Shown: positions 9,054 through 20,613, numbered from the stretch's first letter. The stretch is DNA of 36,593 nucleotides from Podochytrium sp. JEL0797 (GCA_027596195.1 JADGJG010000148.1:1-36593); one strand, 5' to 3'. Numbers and translations are program-made. Notes: generated by a model not told the origin, from the sequence alone.

Positions 9054-11201
9054 ATGATTGTTGAGCAGGGGTACCATCCTCACACGCACCCACGAAAATT
9101 CACACCCGTCAACCACCTACAACAACGACCCGCGGTTCTTACCGTCTCGACCCTCCCCACCATCCTCCTCCACCCAATCGCCACACCACCCCCCGCGCTC
9201 CCGAAAAAATTTACGCAAGGCCCTTATGCGGCTTCGTATAAACACCATCTGGTCCCGGCGCATAGTTTACCCGTGAATCACGCGCGGGTGGGGTGGACCC
9301 GCGTTCCTGGGGGGCCGATTGCACCCGAGTGTGTGCCTCCTCCACTGCCACGTGGTGGTCATGGTAAGAAGCAAGGCCGCGATTGTAGCGATAAAATGAT
9401 TCATGCGTGGATGCTGAGGAAAGGTGGTCGTGATCGAAACGCGGGTGGGGATGAAAGGGAGGCAGAGAGGGTGGGGATTCCTGATGGGGGGAGAGGGGGG
9501 AGGGGGGAGAGGGGGGTGTTGCCGCATTTGAGTTGTGCGGTTGCTTTTGAGGCGGAGCGGTTGCAGTTGACGAGGGGGAGGATGAGGAGGAGGGCTAAGG
9601 GGGTGGAGGCGACGACTAGGTTACCAGAGATTCCTGCGACAACAGCGTCAGCGGCAAAAGCAACTACTCTCCCCATCGTTCCGGAATCAAAGGACCGTTC
9701 CATTCCCGTCGTATCGTCGTGGTCCAAACATCCCCGAGTGAGATGGAAACTCGCAATCGGACTTGTTTTGCAATCCCTCGGGCCGAAACGCGTTGTCGCG
9801 CAGCAACCGGACCCTCGCGACCCATTCCCCCCCTCCCCGGTCCCATCAGGAATCGACCGCATGTCCGGATTCACAGACTCCCCCCTCTCCTTCCACGTCT
9901 ACCCACCGCACTCAAAACGCCACATTTCTACGCGGGGAACAAATCGGGAGGACGTGGTTGCGAGGGATAAGGAGTGGATGCTTTTTGTGGTGAGGGTGAG
10001 GGAGCTGGTGGAGGAGCGTGGTGGGGCCGGATGTTTTTCGTTTGGGAGGGTGAAAGAGATGGAAGGGTTGTTGATGCGGTTTGGGTGGTTTCGGGGGTTG
10101 AGTCGAGTTGAGTGGTTTCTTTCTTTTTATTGTTTGTGCGATTGGGGTTTTTTATTGACTTCTTTTGTGGGGGGAAAACAGGATCTAAGGCACGCGTTGT
10201 GTGATTCGTTTCAGTTGTCACAGTTCCCGCGAAACACGGTCCTCACGCGACAGAACCAGTCCCATAAAACATGGTATATTCTCGTTTCTGGAGAATGTAT
10301 CGAATCAACCACCACCACTGCCACTTCAAACTCGAATTCCTCATCCACCACGAATGTGCAAACCGTGTTTGTTCCACCCACTTGCACACTCCTTGCACCG
10401 AACCAACCGGTGGATGTATTTCCTTCTGTTAAATTGTATCAGTGCGTGAGTACACATACTCCTCATTCGACTGTGTCACTATCGTCTACAACGAAACGCG
10501 TCTCGTTCTCAGCTGGATCCAACTTGACACCCTTCGCCACCGGACTCCTCCACCCACTCGGATACACTCACTGCCACACCTCCACACTCACAACTGCGAC
10601 ACACGTCTGGGTTCTCCACATCTCGCGGGAGGCTGTGTTGAGGGTGATGGCGGAGACGGAGAGGAGGGGACCGTGGAGTGTTGTGAGGGTTGCGGAGGTG
10701 TTAGAGAAGGTGGAGGGGGTGGAGGCGGGGAGGGAGGGGATGATGGAGTTGGCGAGGAGGGGGGAGTGGGTGAAGGTGGAGGCGGGGAAGGGGTTTGTGG
10801 AGGGGTTTTTGGAGAGGTGGTGTTTTATTGGTGAGTTTTGTTTGTTGGTCTCCCTCTCCCTCACCGATAGTGTAGTAAAACTAAAATACAATATAGTTGT
10901 GGCTGGGAGTGCGCGGATTCAAGTTGTTTCATTGTGCAACGAGTTTCCGCGGTTCGGCACGCAAACGCGGGACAAGGCTCGGTTCGCGAAGCCAATCAAG
11001 CGGTTGCTGGTGGAGAAGGAGATTCCCAAGATGACACTGTTTGAGCCATGGGTGGATTGGAAGGCGAATGCGAAGCAGAGTGACTTGGACGCGTGTCGGA
11101 GTGGGAGTGGGAGTGGGGGTGAGCAGGAGGTGCAGGTGCAGCTTGTGGCTGGGGATGGCGGGTGTTTGTGCTTTTATTTTGCGGGTGAGGAGGAGGAATG
11201 A
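9054..11201 (+). CDS. Cyclic-nucleotide-binding-domain protein, about 668 aa, three exons
   Basis: Model: 9054-10106, 10182-10830, 10897-11201. Both introns (75 bp GTTGAG..AAACAG; 66 bp GTGAGT..ATATAG) are multiples of three, so the frame also reads through unspliced. Splicing gives a better cNMP-binding fold: FRGLSRDLRHALCDSF followed by FPRNTVLTRQNQSHKTWYIL and SGECIES, about residues 340-395. This is the N-terminal half of a CNBD beta-roll. The phosphate-binding cassette is not clear, so ligand binding is uncertain. The Pro-rich N-terminus carries VGWTRVPGGPIAPECVPPPL. No membrane helix, kinase or channel domain is visible, so it is a soluble CNBD protein of unknown role. A TAG directly before the ATG looks like a splice acceptor, so the true start may lie in an upstream exon. 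Confidence 0.65.
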   Translation: MIVEQGYHPHTHPRKFTPVNHLQQRPAVLTVSTLPTILLHPIATPPPALPKKFTQGPYAASYKHHLVPAHSLPVNHARVGWTRVPGGPIAPECVPPPLPRGGHGKKQGRDCSDKMIHAWMLRKGGRDRNAGGDEREAERVGIPDGGRGGRGERGVLPHLSCAVAFEAERLQLTRGRMRRRAKGVEATTRLPEIPATTASAAKATTLPIVPESKDRSIPVVSSWSKHPRVRWKLAIGLVLQSLGPKRVVAQQPDPRDPFPPSPVPSGIDRMSGFTDSPLSFHVYPPHSKRHISTRGTNREDVVARDKEWMLFVVRVRELVEERGGAGCFSFGRVKEMEGLLMRFGWFRGLSRVEWFLSFYCLCDWGFLLTSFVGGKQDLRHALCDSFQLSQFPRNTVLTRQNQSHKTWYILVSGECIESTTTTATSNSNSSSTTNVQTVFVPPTCTLLAPNQPVDVFPSVKLYQCVSTHTPHSTVSLSSTTKRVSFSAGSNLTPFATGLLHPLGYTHCHTSTLTTATHVWVLHISREAVLRVMAETERRGPWSVVRVAEVLEKVEGVEAGREGMMELARRGEWVKVEAGKGFVEGFLERWCFIGEFCLLVSLSLTDSVVKLKYNIVVAGSARIQVVSLCNEFPRFGTQTRDKARFAKPIKRLLVEKEIPKMTLFEPWVDWKANAKQSDLDACRSGSGSGGEQEVQVQLVAGDGGCLCFYFAGEEEE

Positions 11202-11264
11202 GAAAGAATTCTGGGAGGCACTCTGTTTTCCTCATTGCTTGTTTTTTGGACCGCAAAGCAAAGA

Positions 11265-14200
11265 ATGGAAATATCGGCATCGCCACCTGGCGAACCGCCC
11301 AATGCACCAACCACCAATGCCACCAATGCACCAAATGCATCCAACGGCTTCTTCTCGCTGCGCTTCTTTGGCTTTCCTTCCACCCAACCCGACACCACAC
11401 CAGCTCCACCCCCAACACACCTCACCATTGACTCATCCCCCACGGAACCTGTCGCCATCCCCCCATCAACAACCCACCTCTCCATCCTCCACACTCCCCT
11501 CTCCTCGGTCCTCCTCGTTCCCCCCACAGACCCCCTCGCCATCTCAACCCTCTCAGCCACAGACCACGCGCTCACCCCACCCAACGCCACCGACCTCCCC
11601 TTATCACCCTTAGGCCAATTAATCATCTCTGCCCTCGAAACCCCCGCCGAATCACCCGACGCACAGGATGCCAAATCATTGTTATTTTCGCACATGACCT
11701 TCTCCCGCAACGCACTCACATCCCTGGACACATGCGTGTTGCCGATGTTGCTCAACTTGACGTTCCTGGACCTCTCCGAAAACGAGTTGACCGTGTTCCC
11801 CACCGATTTGTGCGCGTGTTTGAACCTGGTTACGTTGTGCTTGGACTACAACCACCTTTCCGTGTTTTCCGTCAAACCCCGCACCAGCAGTGATCGAACC
11901 CACCCGATATTCACATCTCTCCTCCGTCTCTCGCTTTCGCACAACGCGATTGAATCGGTGGTTTCGGAGGGATTGAAGGATTCGTTTCCGGTGCTTGAGT
12001 CGATTGATTTCTCGCACAATAATTTGTTGGATGTGTTTGAGATGAAGGAGTTGACGGTTTTGGAGGCGTTGGGGGAGTTGGGGGTTGTTGGGAATCCGAT
12101 TGTTCAGAATGTGAGTTTTAGGAGTGGAGATGTGGGTTTTGATTGTGCGAAGCGAGAGGAAAGGAGTGAGCGAAAGCGAGCGAGGCGATGCGTGAAGCGT
12201 GTGTTTCGATGGTTGAGCGGAGGAAACGAAACGCGTTGTGCGAATCTAGCAGCGAGGAATCAAAGCGACTCTCCTTTCCACTTCTCCCTCTTTGATTACG
12301 CGAAACAACTCTAAATTCACATTTACACACACCGACAGACTTCCTACCGCCTCAACATCTTCACGTACTTCAAATCCCGCGCACTCACCCTCAAAATCGA
12401 CAACACCCTCCCCTCCGCATCCGAAAAGAAGGAAATCCTCGCCGGCCTCACCATCGCAGCCACCACTTCCACCGCGTCCGCGCCGTCCCTCATCGCCGCC
12501 GCACTCCACCCGCCCCCGCGCAAACCGAAACGCAAACCACGTAGAGCGATTGCTGTCGTTGAACCTGTTTCTATTGTCGCGAGTCCTGCTGAGTTTGATC
12601 AGCAACCTGCTTCGAATGGTGCGGCTGCGAATGTTATCCTCGCGTCGACACCTCCACCGCCTCCTGTGGCCACGTTCGCTACCACCCGTGGAGCCGCGGC
12701 AGCACCGGCTCCTACCGTGTATGCATTCACTGGAACCACATCCAGCGCCACCACGAGTCCTGCACGCGGCGCGGGTGCGCTTCTTGTTCAGACGAATACA
12801 GCGGGCGGTGGCGGTGCCGGGGGAGACGGACTGGATCTGACGATGGAGAGTATGGATTCCGAGCACAGTTGCACACCGTCTAGTACGAGGGCGTTGAGTC
12901 CGTTGCATGGGGTGTCTGTGTTTCCGAGTGAGGAGTCTGCGGCGGGTGTTGCTGCTGCTGCTGCTGTGGGTGGGGATGAGGAGCAGCAGAGGCGGTGGAG
13001 TCGCGTTGTTGAGGAGGATGCGGAGGCGGTTGAGGTGGAGGTTCTTGAGGCGCCGCTGCCGCCGCCGGTGAGGGATGAACGCAAGATTAGCAAGTATTTT
13101 GACGCGCAGCAGGAGTTTTTGAGTAGCACTACAGCGACGAATAGTAGTGTGAGTAGTGGGGATGAAGAGGAGGAGGGGGTGTCTCATGTTGGTGCGTCGG
13201 GGATGAGGGGTGGGGTTAGTCGGTTGGATCGGATTGAGCAGAGTGTGGCGGTTGCGGCTGCTGCTGCGGCGGCTTCTTCTTCGTTGGGTGCAGGGAGGAG
13301 GGGGCCTTCTCAGGTTGAAGATTCGACGTTCATGAAGCGTCGGGCGGGGGGTGGAGGTGTTTCTGCGGGGGTGGGAGTCGGTGTGGGGGGAGCCGGGGGG
13401 TCGCAAAAGGCGAAACCGAATTTCCCAAACAAGATGTCTTCGTTGAGCAATCGATTTGGTAAGAAATGGGGTTTGTTGTAGGCGCGTTGCTGACACTTTC
13501 ATACCGCGAACAGAAACAATCGAACCCATTTCCTCATGCCCCAGTTCCCCCGAACACACAGCCACCTTCTCCACCCTTTCCTACAACTCCACAACCCCAC
13601 TCGCAACCACCCCGCGAAACCCCGCACCCACGACCCCCACCACCGCCCTCAAACACAAACAAACCAAACAAACGGCATGGCACGCACGCATGTCCCAAAT
13701 CTCCGACCTCGCGCGTCGCGAAGCACAACAACTCGCGCAAGCGCAGGAAGACGCGGAGATTGCGGCTGGAACGGGGTTGGGGGTGGACAAGAATGTGGCC
13801 GGGTTCGATGCCGCGCTTGGGGGGGTGGGGGATGTGCATCATTTGCCGCCTCAGCGGCCATTGAGGGAGGTGGAGGGGAGTATTCATAGTGGGGGTGGGA
13901 GTTCGGGGGGGGCTGTTGCTGCGGCGGGGGATTCGATTGGGCCGTATCGGAGGGTCTATGAGTTTGAGGCGGCGGGTGGGGATGTGGAGAGTGTGAGGTC
14001 GAGGGGAGTGCATGTTTTGTATAAGGAGGAGGGGGTTGGGCGGGGGGTTGGTGGGGCGTCTGTGGGTGGACGGGTCGGAGTGAGAGGGGTGTCGATGGGG
14101 AGTGTTGGGGGTGGTGGTGGTGCGTATCGTAGTATGTCGAACGATGTGAGGTTTCCACGGCGGTTTGAAGGATACACTGTGGGTGCGATTGCGGAGGAAG

Positions 14201-16824
14201 GCGGTGGAGGTGCGGCAGGAGGGGAAATGATGGCGCCGAGGTTAGTGTTGGCGAGACCTGTGGTGTCGTACTCTTCGGGTGTGGCTGCTCGGAGGTTTCG
14301 CGAAGATTCGTCCGATGTGGGGAGTGAGCGAGGTGGAGGCGGGGGTGGTGGGAGTGTGTATTCTGCAGCCGTGATGGGGTCCAGAAATGGGGGCAGGGGA
14401 ATGTCTGTGTTTAGTGGAGAGAGTGGCGGGTTTTCCGTGTTTAGCGGCATGACGGGGGCTTCAGCGGCGCCTTCGTTGTATAACGCGCATCGACCGCTCC
14501 CACACCATTCTCTCCTCTTCCCGCGTGCACCCAATATCCCGTTCGTCCATATCAACAACTCGCTCCAGCTCCACTTGAAGTTCAAAGTCCTCGCCAACGA
14601 CCAGGAGCAGATTCTCGCATGGGTCGCTGGGAGCGTGGTCCCGCAAGTGTCTCCATACATTCAAGGGATCGCGGCTCAGCATTCCAAGAAGGTGGGCGGG
14701 TCGTTCTTGGGGTCTCTCTTGGGGGGCGCGACAAGTGGTGGGAGTGGACCGAGGGAGGACGCCGTGGTTGCGGAAACGGTGGAGAGGATGCAAACTGTTG
14801 AACGGGCTGCGTATCTGCTGGTTACGGATAAGGCCTTGTACGTGTTCACGCCCACGTTTGCGATGCCGTATGACCCGTTCTCGAAAGGTCACTCGGGCTC
14901 TGGTGGGCCCCAAGCCGCCTCTACATCTGTCAAGATGCATGTGTCGGATCCGGCAGAAGCGTTCCGCCTTTCGAATGTGATTGCGCAGGTGCGGTATGAT
15001 GATCCGACCAAGGTGTTGAAACTCGCGCGGAGGGTTTCGTTAACGCATGTGGGGAGGGTCGATGTGGGACCGAATCGGCAGTTTCTGGGGATTCATTTTG
15101 TGGTGGGGGAGGATGATAAGGCGAGTGGGGGTGGTGGTGGTGCGGGGGTGAGACGGGTGAGTGGGATTGGGGTTGAGGGGAGTTTGAAGAGTGGCGGGGG
15201 AAGTGCGGGGAGGAAGGAAGTGGTAAGTTTGGGGCAGAATCCGTTGTCTGGGGTGCGGTCCTTGGTGTTTTTGTCGCGCGATCGAGTGGCGACGGGGAGA
15301 GTGTTGGATGCGCTGGTTCCTGTGTTGTATGAGCAGAGGGCTGGAAAGAAGGGCAAGGTTGTGAATCAGGATGTCGAGTGGAGTCTAGTGGCTTTGAGGG
15401 AGAAGGTGTTGTTGAAGAGCGGAGGCGGGGATGTGAAGGATATTGTGTGGAATCAGATGCGCGTGTGGGGAAATTTGGGGTGGCAGGATGTAGTGGCGCG
15501 GAAGAAGGCTGCCGAGAGAGGTGGTGAGAAGAAGAGCTGGTTGAGTGGATTGTTGAGTACGCAGTTTTCGACTGGAGGTGGCCCACCGGTTGTGCCTGTG
15601 GAAGCGCGGCCGTTGGAGGCAGAGGCAAATCCTCGGGTAATTGGGGAAGCAGATTGTGATTCTGCGACGGGGAGTCATGTTGTGCTCAACAAGGTAAATC
15701 ATGCAGCATTTGGCTTCCGGACCCTTCGGCCCTCGCTAACTATTTGTCAGGTCAACTTTGAATTCTTAAAACTATACCTCCTTGTTGGTTGGATTGTCCC
15801 GCACGCTTTACCCCCGCCTCCACCGCCGAGCCTCAAGATTCGTCCTTCTCTCACCGTCACTGTCAACAGCACCACACTCATCGCAACTAGCGAATACATG
15901 TATTTGACCAACGAGCGGTTTGACGTATGGCCGCCTCCCTTGTTCCCCACATCCACACGCCCCGCGGCTTCAGTCAACGCGCCCTTTTTGGACCACGCGG
16001 CTGCCCTATTTGCCGCATCGATACCCCCACCCGCACAGCCCTCGCCCTCCCCAACCGAACCCGCCAGCCCTCCTCTCGGGCCCTCTCCTCCAGACCCACT
16101 CAAAGGACTCTCGGCTTCCCAAATCCCGCAATACTCACCACCCCTGCGCGTCGGGCGCGTGCGCAACCTTGTGCGCTGTGAGCGGTGGAAAACTTGGCGC
16201 TGGAGACTCGATGCTCAAGTCACGCATGTGGAGGAGGCGAGTGTGATGGAGCAGAAGGTGGCTGCTTTGATTCAGAATGGGGCGGTTGGGGTTGTACGGG
16301 TTGTGGAGGATCAGTGGCCGATTGGGGGCGGTTCTGGTACGGGCGTCGGAGAGAAAGGGCGGCGGGCGGGTGCAACGGTGGGGTGGGAGTGGTGGGTGCG
16401 AGTTGTGTTTAATAGTGATTCTGAGGAGGAGGGTGGTGAGAGTTCTGCGGGGGTGTCTCCGAATTCGGCGGAGCTTGGGCGGGAGGGAAGTTCAGCAACG
16501 ACGGGGACGCCTGTGACGGGGGAATATTTCTGGGATCTTGTGTTTGCCACGCTCGATGCGGCCAACGAGTTTTTGGAGTTTGTGAAGTTGGTTCGCGGCG
16601 TTAGGCCGGTGTATGAAACGGAGGAAACGGGATTCGACCAACAACAGCAGCAGCAACAGCAGCATCAGGATGGGTTTTCGCAGGAACCCGTACCAGATGA
16701 TGGGGATCGGATGGTGAGTTCTCCGACGGGTCAGGAGTTTGAAGAGGTTGATTTCGCGCGGGATTCGCGGTTTTTCGATCGGGTTACGTGGGATGGGGTT
16801 GCGTTGGTGATTGGGGATGATTGA
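11265..16824 (+). CDS. Large LRR protein of nischarin/STK11IP type, 1739 aa, four exons
   Basis: Model: 11265-12110, 12339-13458, 13514-15693, 15751-16824; 5220 nt in one frame. Residues about 155-282 hold leucine-rich repeats (LTFLDLSENELTVFP, LVTLCLDYNHLSVF, LRLSLSHNAIESV). They end in GNPIVQN and, across intron 1, TSYRLNIFTYFKSR, the C-cap typical of nischarin and STK11-interacting proteins. A long low-complexity Ala/Gly/Ser region follows (to ~residue 980). Two PH-like beta-rich segments come next: about 995-1265 (ERAAYLLVTDKALYVFTP) and about 1390-1460 (LIATSEYMYLTNERF). This order supports a scaffold at endosomes or in LKB1-type signalling, inferred from family only. A polyglutamine run lies near 16637-16665. 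Intron 3 (57 bp) has a textbook GCTAAC branch site. The gene starts 63 bp after the CNBD gene ends. Confidence 0.8.
12111..12338 (+). repeat. GCGA-rich repeat in intron 1 of the LRR gene
   Basis: This 228-bp intron (GTGAGT..CGACAG, branch CTCTAAAT) contains GCGAAGCGAGAGG, GAGCGAAAGCGAGCGAGG and GATGCGTGAAGCG. These words resemble those in intron 3 of RNase H2A, and both introns are unusually long for the locus. Confidence 0.5.
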
Positions 16825-16843
16825 GGTTGTGGTTTTTCAATAT

Positions 16844-16849
16844 AATAAA
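16844..16849 (+). promoter_or_regulatory. AATAAA polyadenylation signal after the LRR gene
   Basis: An AATAAA hexamer lies 20 bp after the stop codon of the LRR gene, in an A/T-rich stretch; position and sequence fit a 3'-end signal. Confidence 0.5.
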
Positions 16850-16942
16850 AAGAACTGGTGGTAATTGGTATGGTGTTAGAAAGCGTGGGGCACGCACAAA
16901 TAGGAAGTCCGAATTTTCGGCGACAAATTATTTAAATTAAAA

Positions 16943-17477
16943 ATGTCGCGATGCCATGACCTGACAACGGTTGACTCCATCATGCAAATGCTCTATGCCA
17001 CCCCCATCATGGACTCCTTAAATGTCAACTTTACCAACCACTCGTCCTCTCATCAGTTTTGACCCCAAACACGCGTTGCGCGAAGCAGTTGGTTCCCTGG
17101 TCATGAAGGCCAGAGACAAAGATCTCGAAGCGACCAATGAATCTCTCTACTCACCTTCACATCATGTGCATCGAGCGTGGACTGTACTTGTGCTGCATCT
17201 GAGGTTGTATGCGACCGTCTGCAGAATGTTGACAAACATGGCCGAGTTGCTTGATCACGACCCGTTGGATGAAGCTACTGCAAAGTATTCAACGCGTCTC
17301 ATGAGAACAGTGGCTCGTTATCGGATCCTATTTGGAGTCATTCCGCCGCGAGAGTATTGGACATTTAAAATGGTCTATGAAGGATGCCGAATGGAGGGTG
17401 GTGGTGAATACGTTTCTGACTATTACTTGGAAAGCGGGGATGAGCTTTATTTGTCGTGTGGTCTAACGGGCTGTTAA
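16943..17477 (+). pseudogene. Decayed paralogue 1: His/Trp-type N-terminal domain with ubiquitin-like remnant
   Basis: The ATG at 16943 opens MSRCHDLTTVDSIMQML, matching paralogue 2 (17645). One extra base in 17030-17055 shifts the frame, and coding resumes as LISFDPKHALREAVGSL. The core SPSHHVHRAWTVLVLHLRLYATVC, a D-H-D-P motif and RYRILFGVIPPREYW recalls the helical domain of glycine-rich/WH-x-H proteins (SPSPLVDxxWHxHL). Directly after EYW the sequence jumps to VYEGCRMEGGGEYVSDYYLESGDELYL, the C-terminal half of a ubiquitin-like fold. An internal segment is therefore deleted. Family function is unknown to me. The frameshift plus deletion argue for a pseudogene. Confidence 0.6.
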
Positions 17478-17644
17478 ACATGAGGGTTTTAAAGGATAGA
17501 GTGAAAGTAAGTATCTCTCTTTCCATCTATTCATAATTAAATTCCTGGCCTCTCAAGCAATACCAAAGATGGATGATAGGTGGTATCATCCACTGTTGAG
17601 CATCACAGGTCCCGCCGCCACACGGCAAGATATTTTTTATAAAA

Positions 17645-18578
17645 ATGTCACGTCATTTACAGGAGGTGGAAAAGGCTCAAACCGTCTTGCAAATGCTCAA
17701 TACGACCACCATTCTGGACTCCATAAACGCCCACTTTACCAACACCTCTCTTCCGATCGATTTCGACCCAAAACTCGCGTTGCGCGAAGCCATTTGTTTC
17801 CTCGCAATGAAAGCTGGGGACAACGATCTCGAAGCGACGAATCACTCCCTCAATTCACCTTCACATTACGTGCATCAAGCGTGGACCGTGCTTGTGCTGC
17901 ATCCGAGGTTGTACGCGACCGTCTGCAAAATGTTGACAAACACTTCAGAATTGATTGACCACGATCCGTTCGATGAAACGAATGTAAAGTATTCAACGCG
18001 TGTAGCGAGGACGGTGGCGCGGTATCACATTTTTTTGGGGGTTGAACCGCCGCGAGAGTGTTGGAAGGAAGACGATTGCGTTGGATTTTCCGGTCTCCTT
18101 GCAGATTGAGCGGATGAAGGAAGAGTTGGAGGCGACTTCTGGAATTCCTTCTGCACTGCAAAGGCTCACTTTGGATGGGATAATTCTCAACGCGACGAAA
18201 ACGCTTTCGGAATATGGCGTTGCGGAAGAATGCAGTGTTGAGCTCGTAATGTCGAAAAAGTCAATGACTGGTTTCAAATATGTAGATGGGAATGGTGTCA
18301 TTGTATATTTGAAGCCATAGACCCGTATTTCGGCGCTCAGAATTGCATTTGGTTGTGAAACGAGAGCGAAAATTGATTTAATTAGAATGATGATTGATGG
18401 AGAATACCTTCATGATGGGAAATGTGTTTCTGATTATGGCATTGAAAGCGGGGATGAGATTCAGTTGCGGCCAATTTTCGCGCCGTTCCCGCATTTTTTA
18501 TTCACTTTCCCCAAGGAGGGTGACACCCTTATTAGCTTGATCAGCGAACAGCAGCCAGCCACAAAAAATATTGTCTAA
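17645..18578 (+). pseudogene. Decayed paralogue 2: same N-terminal domain followed by two ubiquitin-like domains
   Basis: MSRHLQEVEKAQ at 17645 starts a frame matching paralogue 1 through FDPKLALREAICFLAMKAG, SPSHYVHQAWTVLVLHPRLYATVCKML and GVEPPRECW (to about 18063). There the frame breaks. A shifted frame continues RKTIALDFPVSLQIERMKEEL, GIPSALQRLTLDGIILN and KTLSEYGVAEECSVEL, clearly ubiquitin-like (compare GIPPDQQRL and TLSDYNI). It ends at a TAG (18318-18320), yet the same frame continues as a second ubiquitin-like unit (RISALRIAFGCE; MMIDGEYLHDGKCVSDYGIE), ending at 18578. One frameshift and one nonsense codon make it non-functional as one protein. The two ATG-proximal regions share an AT-rich TATA-like stretch (17629-17644). 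Confidence 0.6.
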
Positions 18579-18628
18579 TAAAATGAAAAATCCTCCAACC
18601 GTCATCGTCCCCTCTAATCCGTTCTTTT

Positions 18629-20613
18629 TCACGCAAAACTATACCCCCCCAGCGCAACACTCCCCTTCCGATCCACCGCCAACCTCACCGGCGGCCACAC
18701 ATCCCGATCTTCATCCGACACCTGCGAAACCCCACTCGTCTCATCCTCCTCCTCCTCTTCCTCCACAATCACAACCTCCTCCACCTCCTCTTCCTCCTCC
18801 CCGACACCATACATCAACGTCACACTCCCATCATCCACTTCAGGAATCACAACCGCGTCCTCAAACTCATCCCTCTCCTCCTCGTCCTCATCCGTCCCGT
18901 TCCCACCGGGAACAACTTGAACCACAACGCCTCCAGCCTCCCGCGCGCCAATACGGCCCCGGAATTCACTCACAGCGCTGCCCTTGCGCGTTCGCTCCCC
19001 TACACCCGTGTGACGTGTTGCAGTAGGTGGACCAGTTTTGAGGGAAATGGTGCTGTTGGACTTGGATACGACGTTGCGTTTCGTGCTGGTTCCGCGGGCG
19101 TTGCGGTGGAGAGAGCTGGATCGACCGCGCGGGGTTTCTCCGCCAGATGCAGGTGGTGGTGCAACGGGGGTGATGACTGCGTCGGACATGCTGTTGGATT
19201 TGGTGACACTGCGTCCCCGCACGCGGAGGTGTTGTGGGGGGAGGTCGGTGAAGGGGAGGATGGAGTCTTGGATTTCTTCGGGGATGAAGGTGGTGGTGGT
19301 TGGGGTGGAGGTGCCGGTGGGTGGGGTTGTGGTGCCGCGTGGGATGAATTGTTGGGGGTCGATTGGGGGCGCGGAGGGGGAGGTTGGGTTGATGCAGGTG
19401 AGGAAGGCCATGGGGAGGATGCCTTGCATGTTTGTGGATTGGTTGAGGCCGAGGGCCCAACCTGATGGAGGGGGTTTGAGTTCAGAAAACTATATGGAAC
19501 ACGGAAACGCACAGACAAAAAAAAGGAGACACGCACCGTCGTCAAAAATCTTTTTGATGCGAATCAAATTCCCAATCGAAATCGAAAGCTCGTCCTTGAA
19601 AGCTGGTTCGTAACTCTTGATGACGATAAACACGTACCCCGGAATCTCCCACCGCCTCCTACGTCTCCCTCCAGCCCCTGCGGCGCGCAACCCGTTCGTC
19701 ACAACACTCGTGATGAGGCTCCCCACGAATCGACTCGGCGTGCTGCTGTCGTCCCAGAGGCTCGGGGATTTCGTGAGTTTCGAAATGGGTTTGTACATGT
19801 TGGAGGTGTAGTAGTAGTTGTCGGTAGTGATTGGGGACGAGGCCGCGCGGTTGTGTGACAGTTGTTGCTGCTGTTCCTGCTGCTGTTGGGCTTCTGATTC
19901 AGCGATCTCCTCTTTCGATTCAGGAGGAACCGCTGCAGACGTTTCAATCGCGTGTGGTTTCGAAGCGGCGGTTGACGCCACCTCCTCACCCGCCGAACCA
20001 ACAACACGCGGCCTCTTCCCCTCCGCAATCATCTTCATGGCACTCGCAGGCAACTCAATCGCCCCAGCGTCCAATGCCGCATTCTTTTTGACCTTCTTGG
20101 CGGCCCCAAAGAGAGCCGCGAGGGCCACAAACAGTTCTCCGATCCCTTCAAACACGGTCTCCACGCGCACTTCGCCCTCGTTTTCGAGGTTCACGACGCG
20201 TTTTCCGGCAGCGATGCGGTCTTGTCGGTGGTGGATGAGTACGCGGCGGAGCACGCGTGTGAGGAGTGGCCAGACGATGCCGAGTTCGATAAGGGTTGTG
20301 TACGTGCGGAGGAGGTGGAGGGCAGCGGAGGGCCAGGCAAAGGGGTTTAGCAGGGTGATAATTGGACGGGGGATGAGGGGCGGTTTTGGGGGGGTGATTG
20401 GGTCTGGGGAGACGAATCGGTGGAGTTCTGGGTGGGTGGTGGATGAGTGAGTGGTTGTGTGCGTGTTGGAGGGGCTTAATGAGGGAGGAAAATGAGGTGG
20501 GAACACAAACCACTGCTTCCAGAGTCCAACATCCACAGTTCATTGCCAAACAGCAAATCGGCGGGGAAATTGGCGCATCGGATGCCGACTTTGATGACGA
20601 GGTCGCGATCCAT
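18629..20613 (-). CDS. SH3-domain protein with helical N-terminal half and acidic tail, about 608 aa
   Basis: Model: complement of 20511-20613, 19537-20427, 18629-19461. Introns are about 83 bp (GTTTGT..CCCAG) and 75 bp (GTGCGT..ATCAG). The second join rebuilds an SH3 domain: YVFIVIKSYEPAFKDELSISIG, IRIKKIFDDG, then WALGLNQSTNMQGILPMAFL. All SH3 landmarks (ALYDY-like, DEL, the W pair position, GILP) are recognisable. Upstream are a hydrophobic stretch (LNPFAWPSAALHLLRTYTTLIELGIVWPLL), a Gln-rich segment and basic RRRRR. Downstream are Ser/Pro-rich and Glu-rich tails. The role is presumably an adaptor for Pro-rich partners. The 5' end is uncertain: the frame stays open upstream to about 20757 (FFSSDPSNKKQLQLYNPEN), so a further exon is likely and 20613 is a conservative start. 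Confidence 0.6.

Noticed and set aside
10446..10512. Possible intron (GTGAGT..TCTCAG) in the CNBD gene
   Set aside because: 67 bp would shift the frame; the unspliced frame is continuous through the following coding region.
12246..13574. 442-codon open frame on the minus strand
   Set aside because: Arg/Thr/Pro-rich antisense shadow of the GC-rich low-complexity part of the LRR gene; it crosses an intron of that gene.
13534..15628. Several long minus-strand frames (159-234 codons)
   Set aside because: Pro/His/Ser-rich antisense shadows of Gly/Val-rich coding DNA; no conserved motif.
18571..19613. Plus-strand Pro-rich and Gly-rich frames
   Set aside because: Antisense to the SH3 protein exons, whose SH3 domain is restored only by minus-strand splicing.
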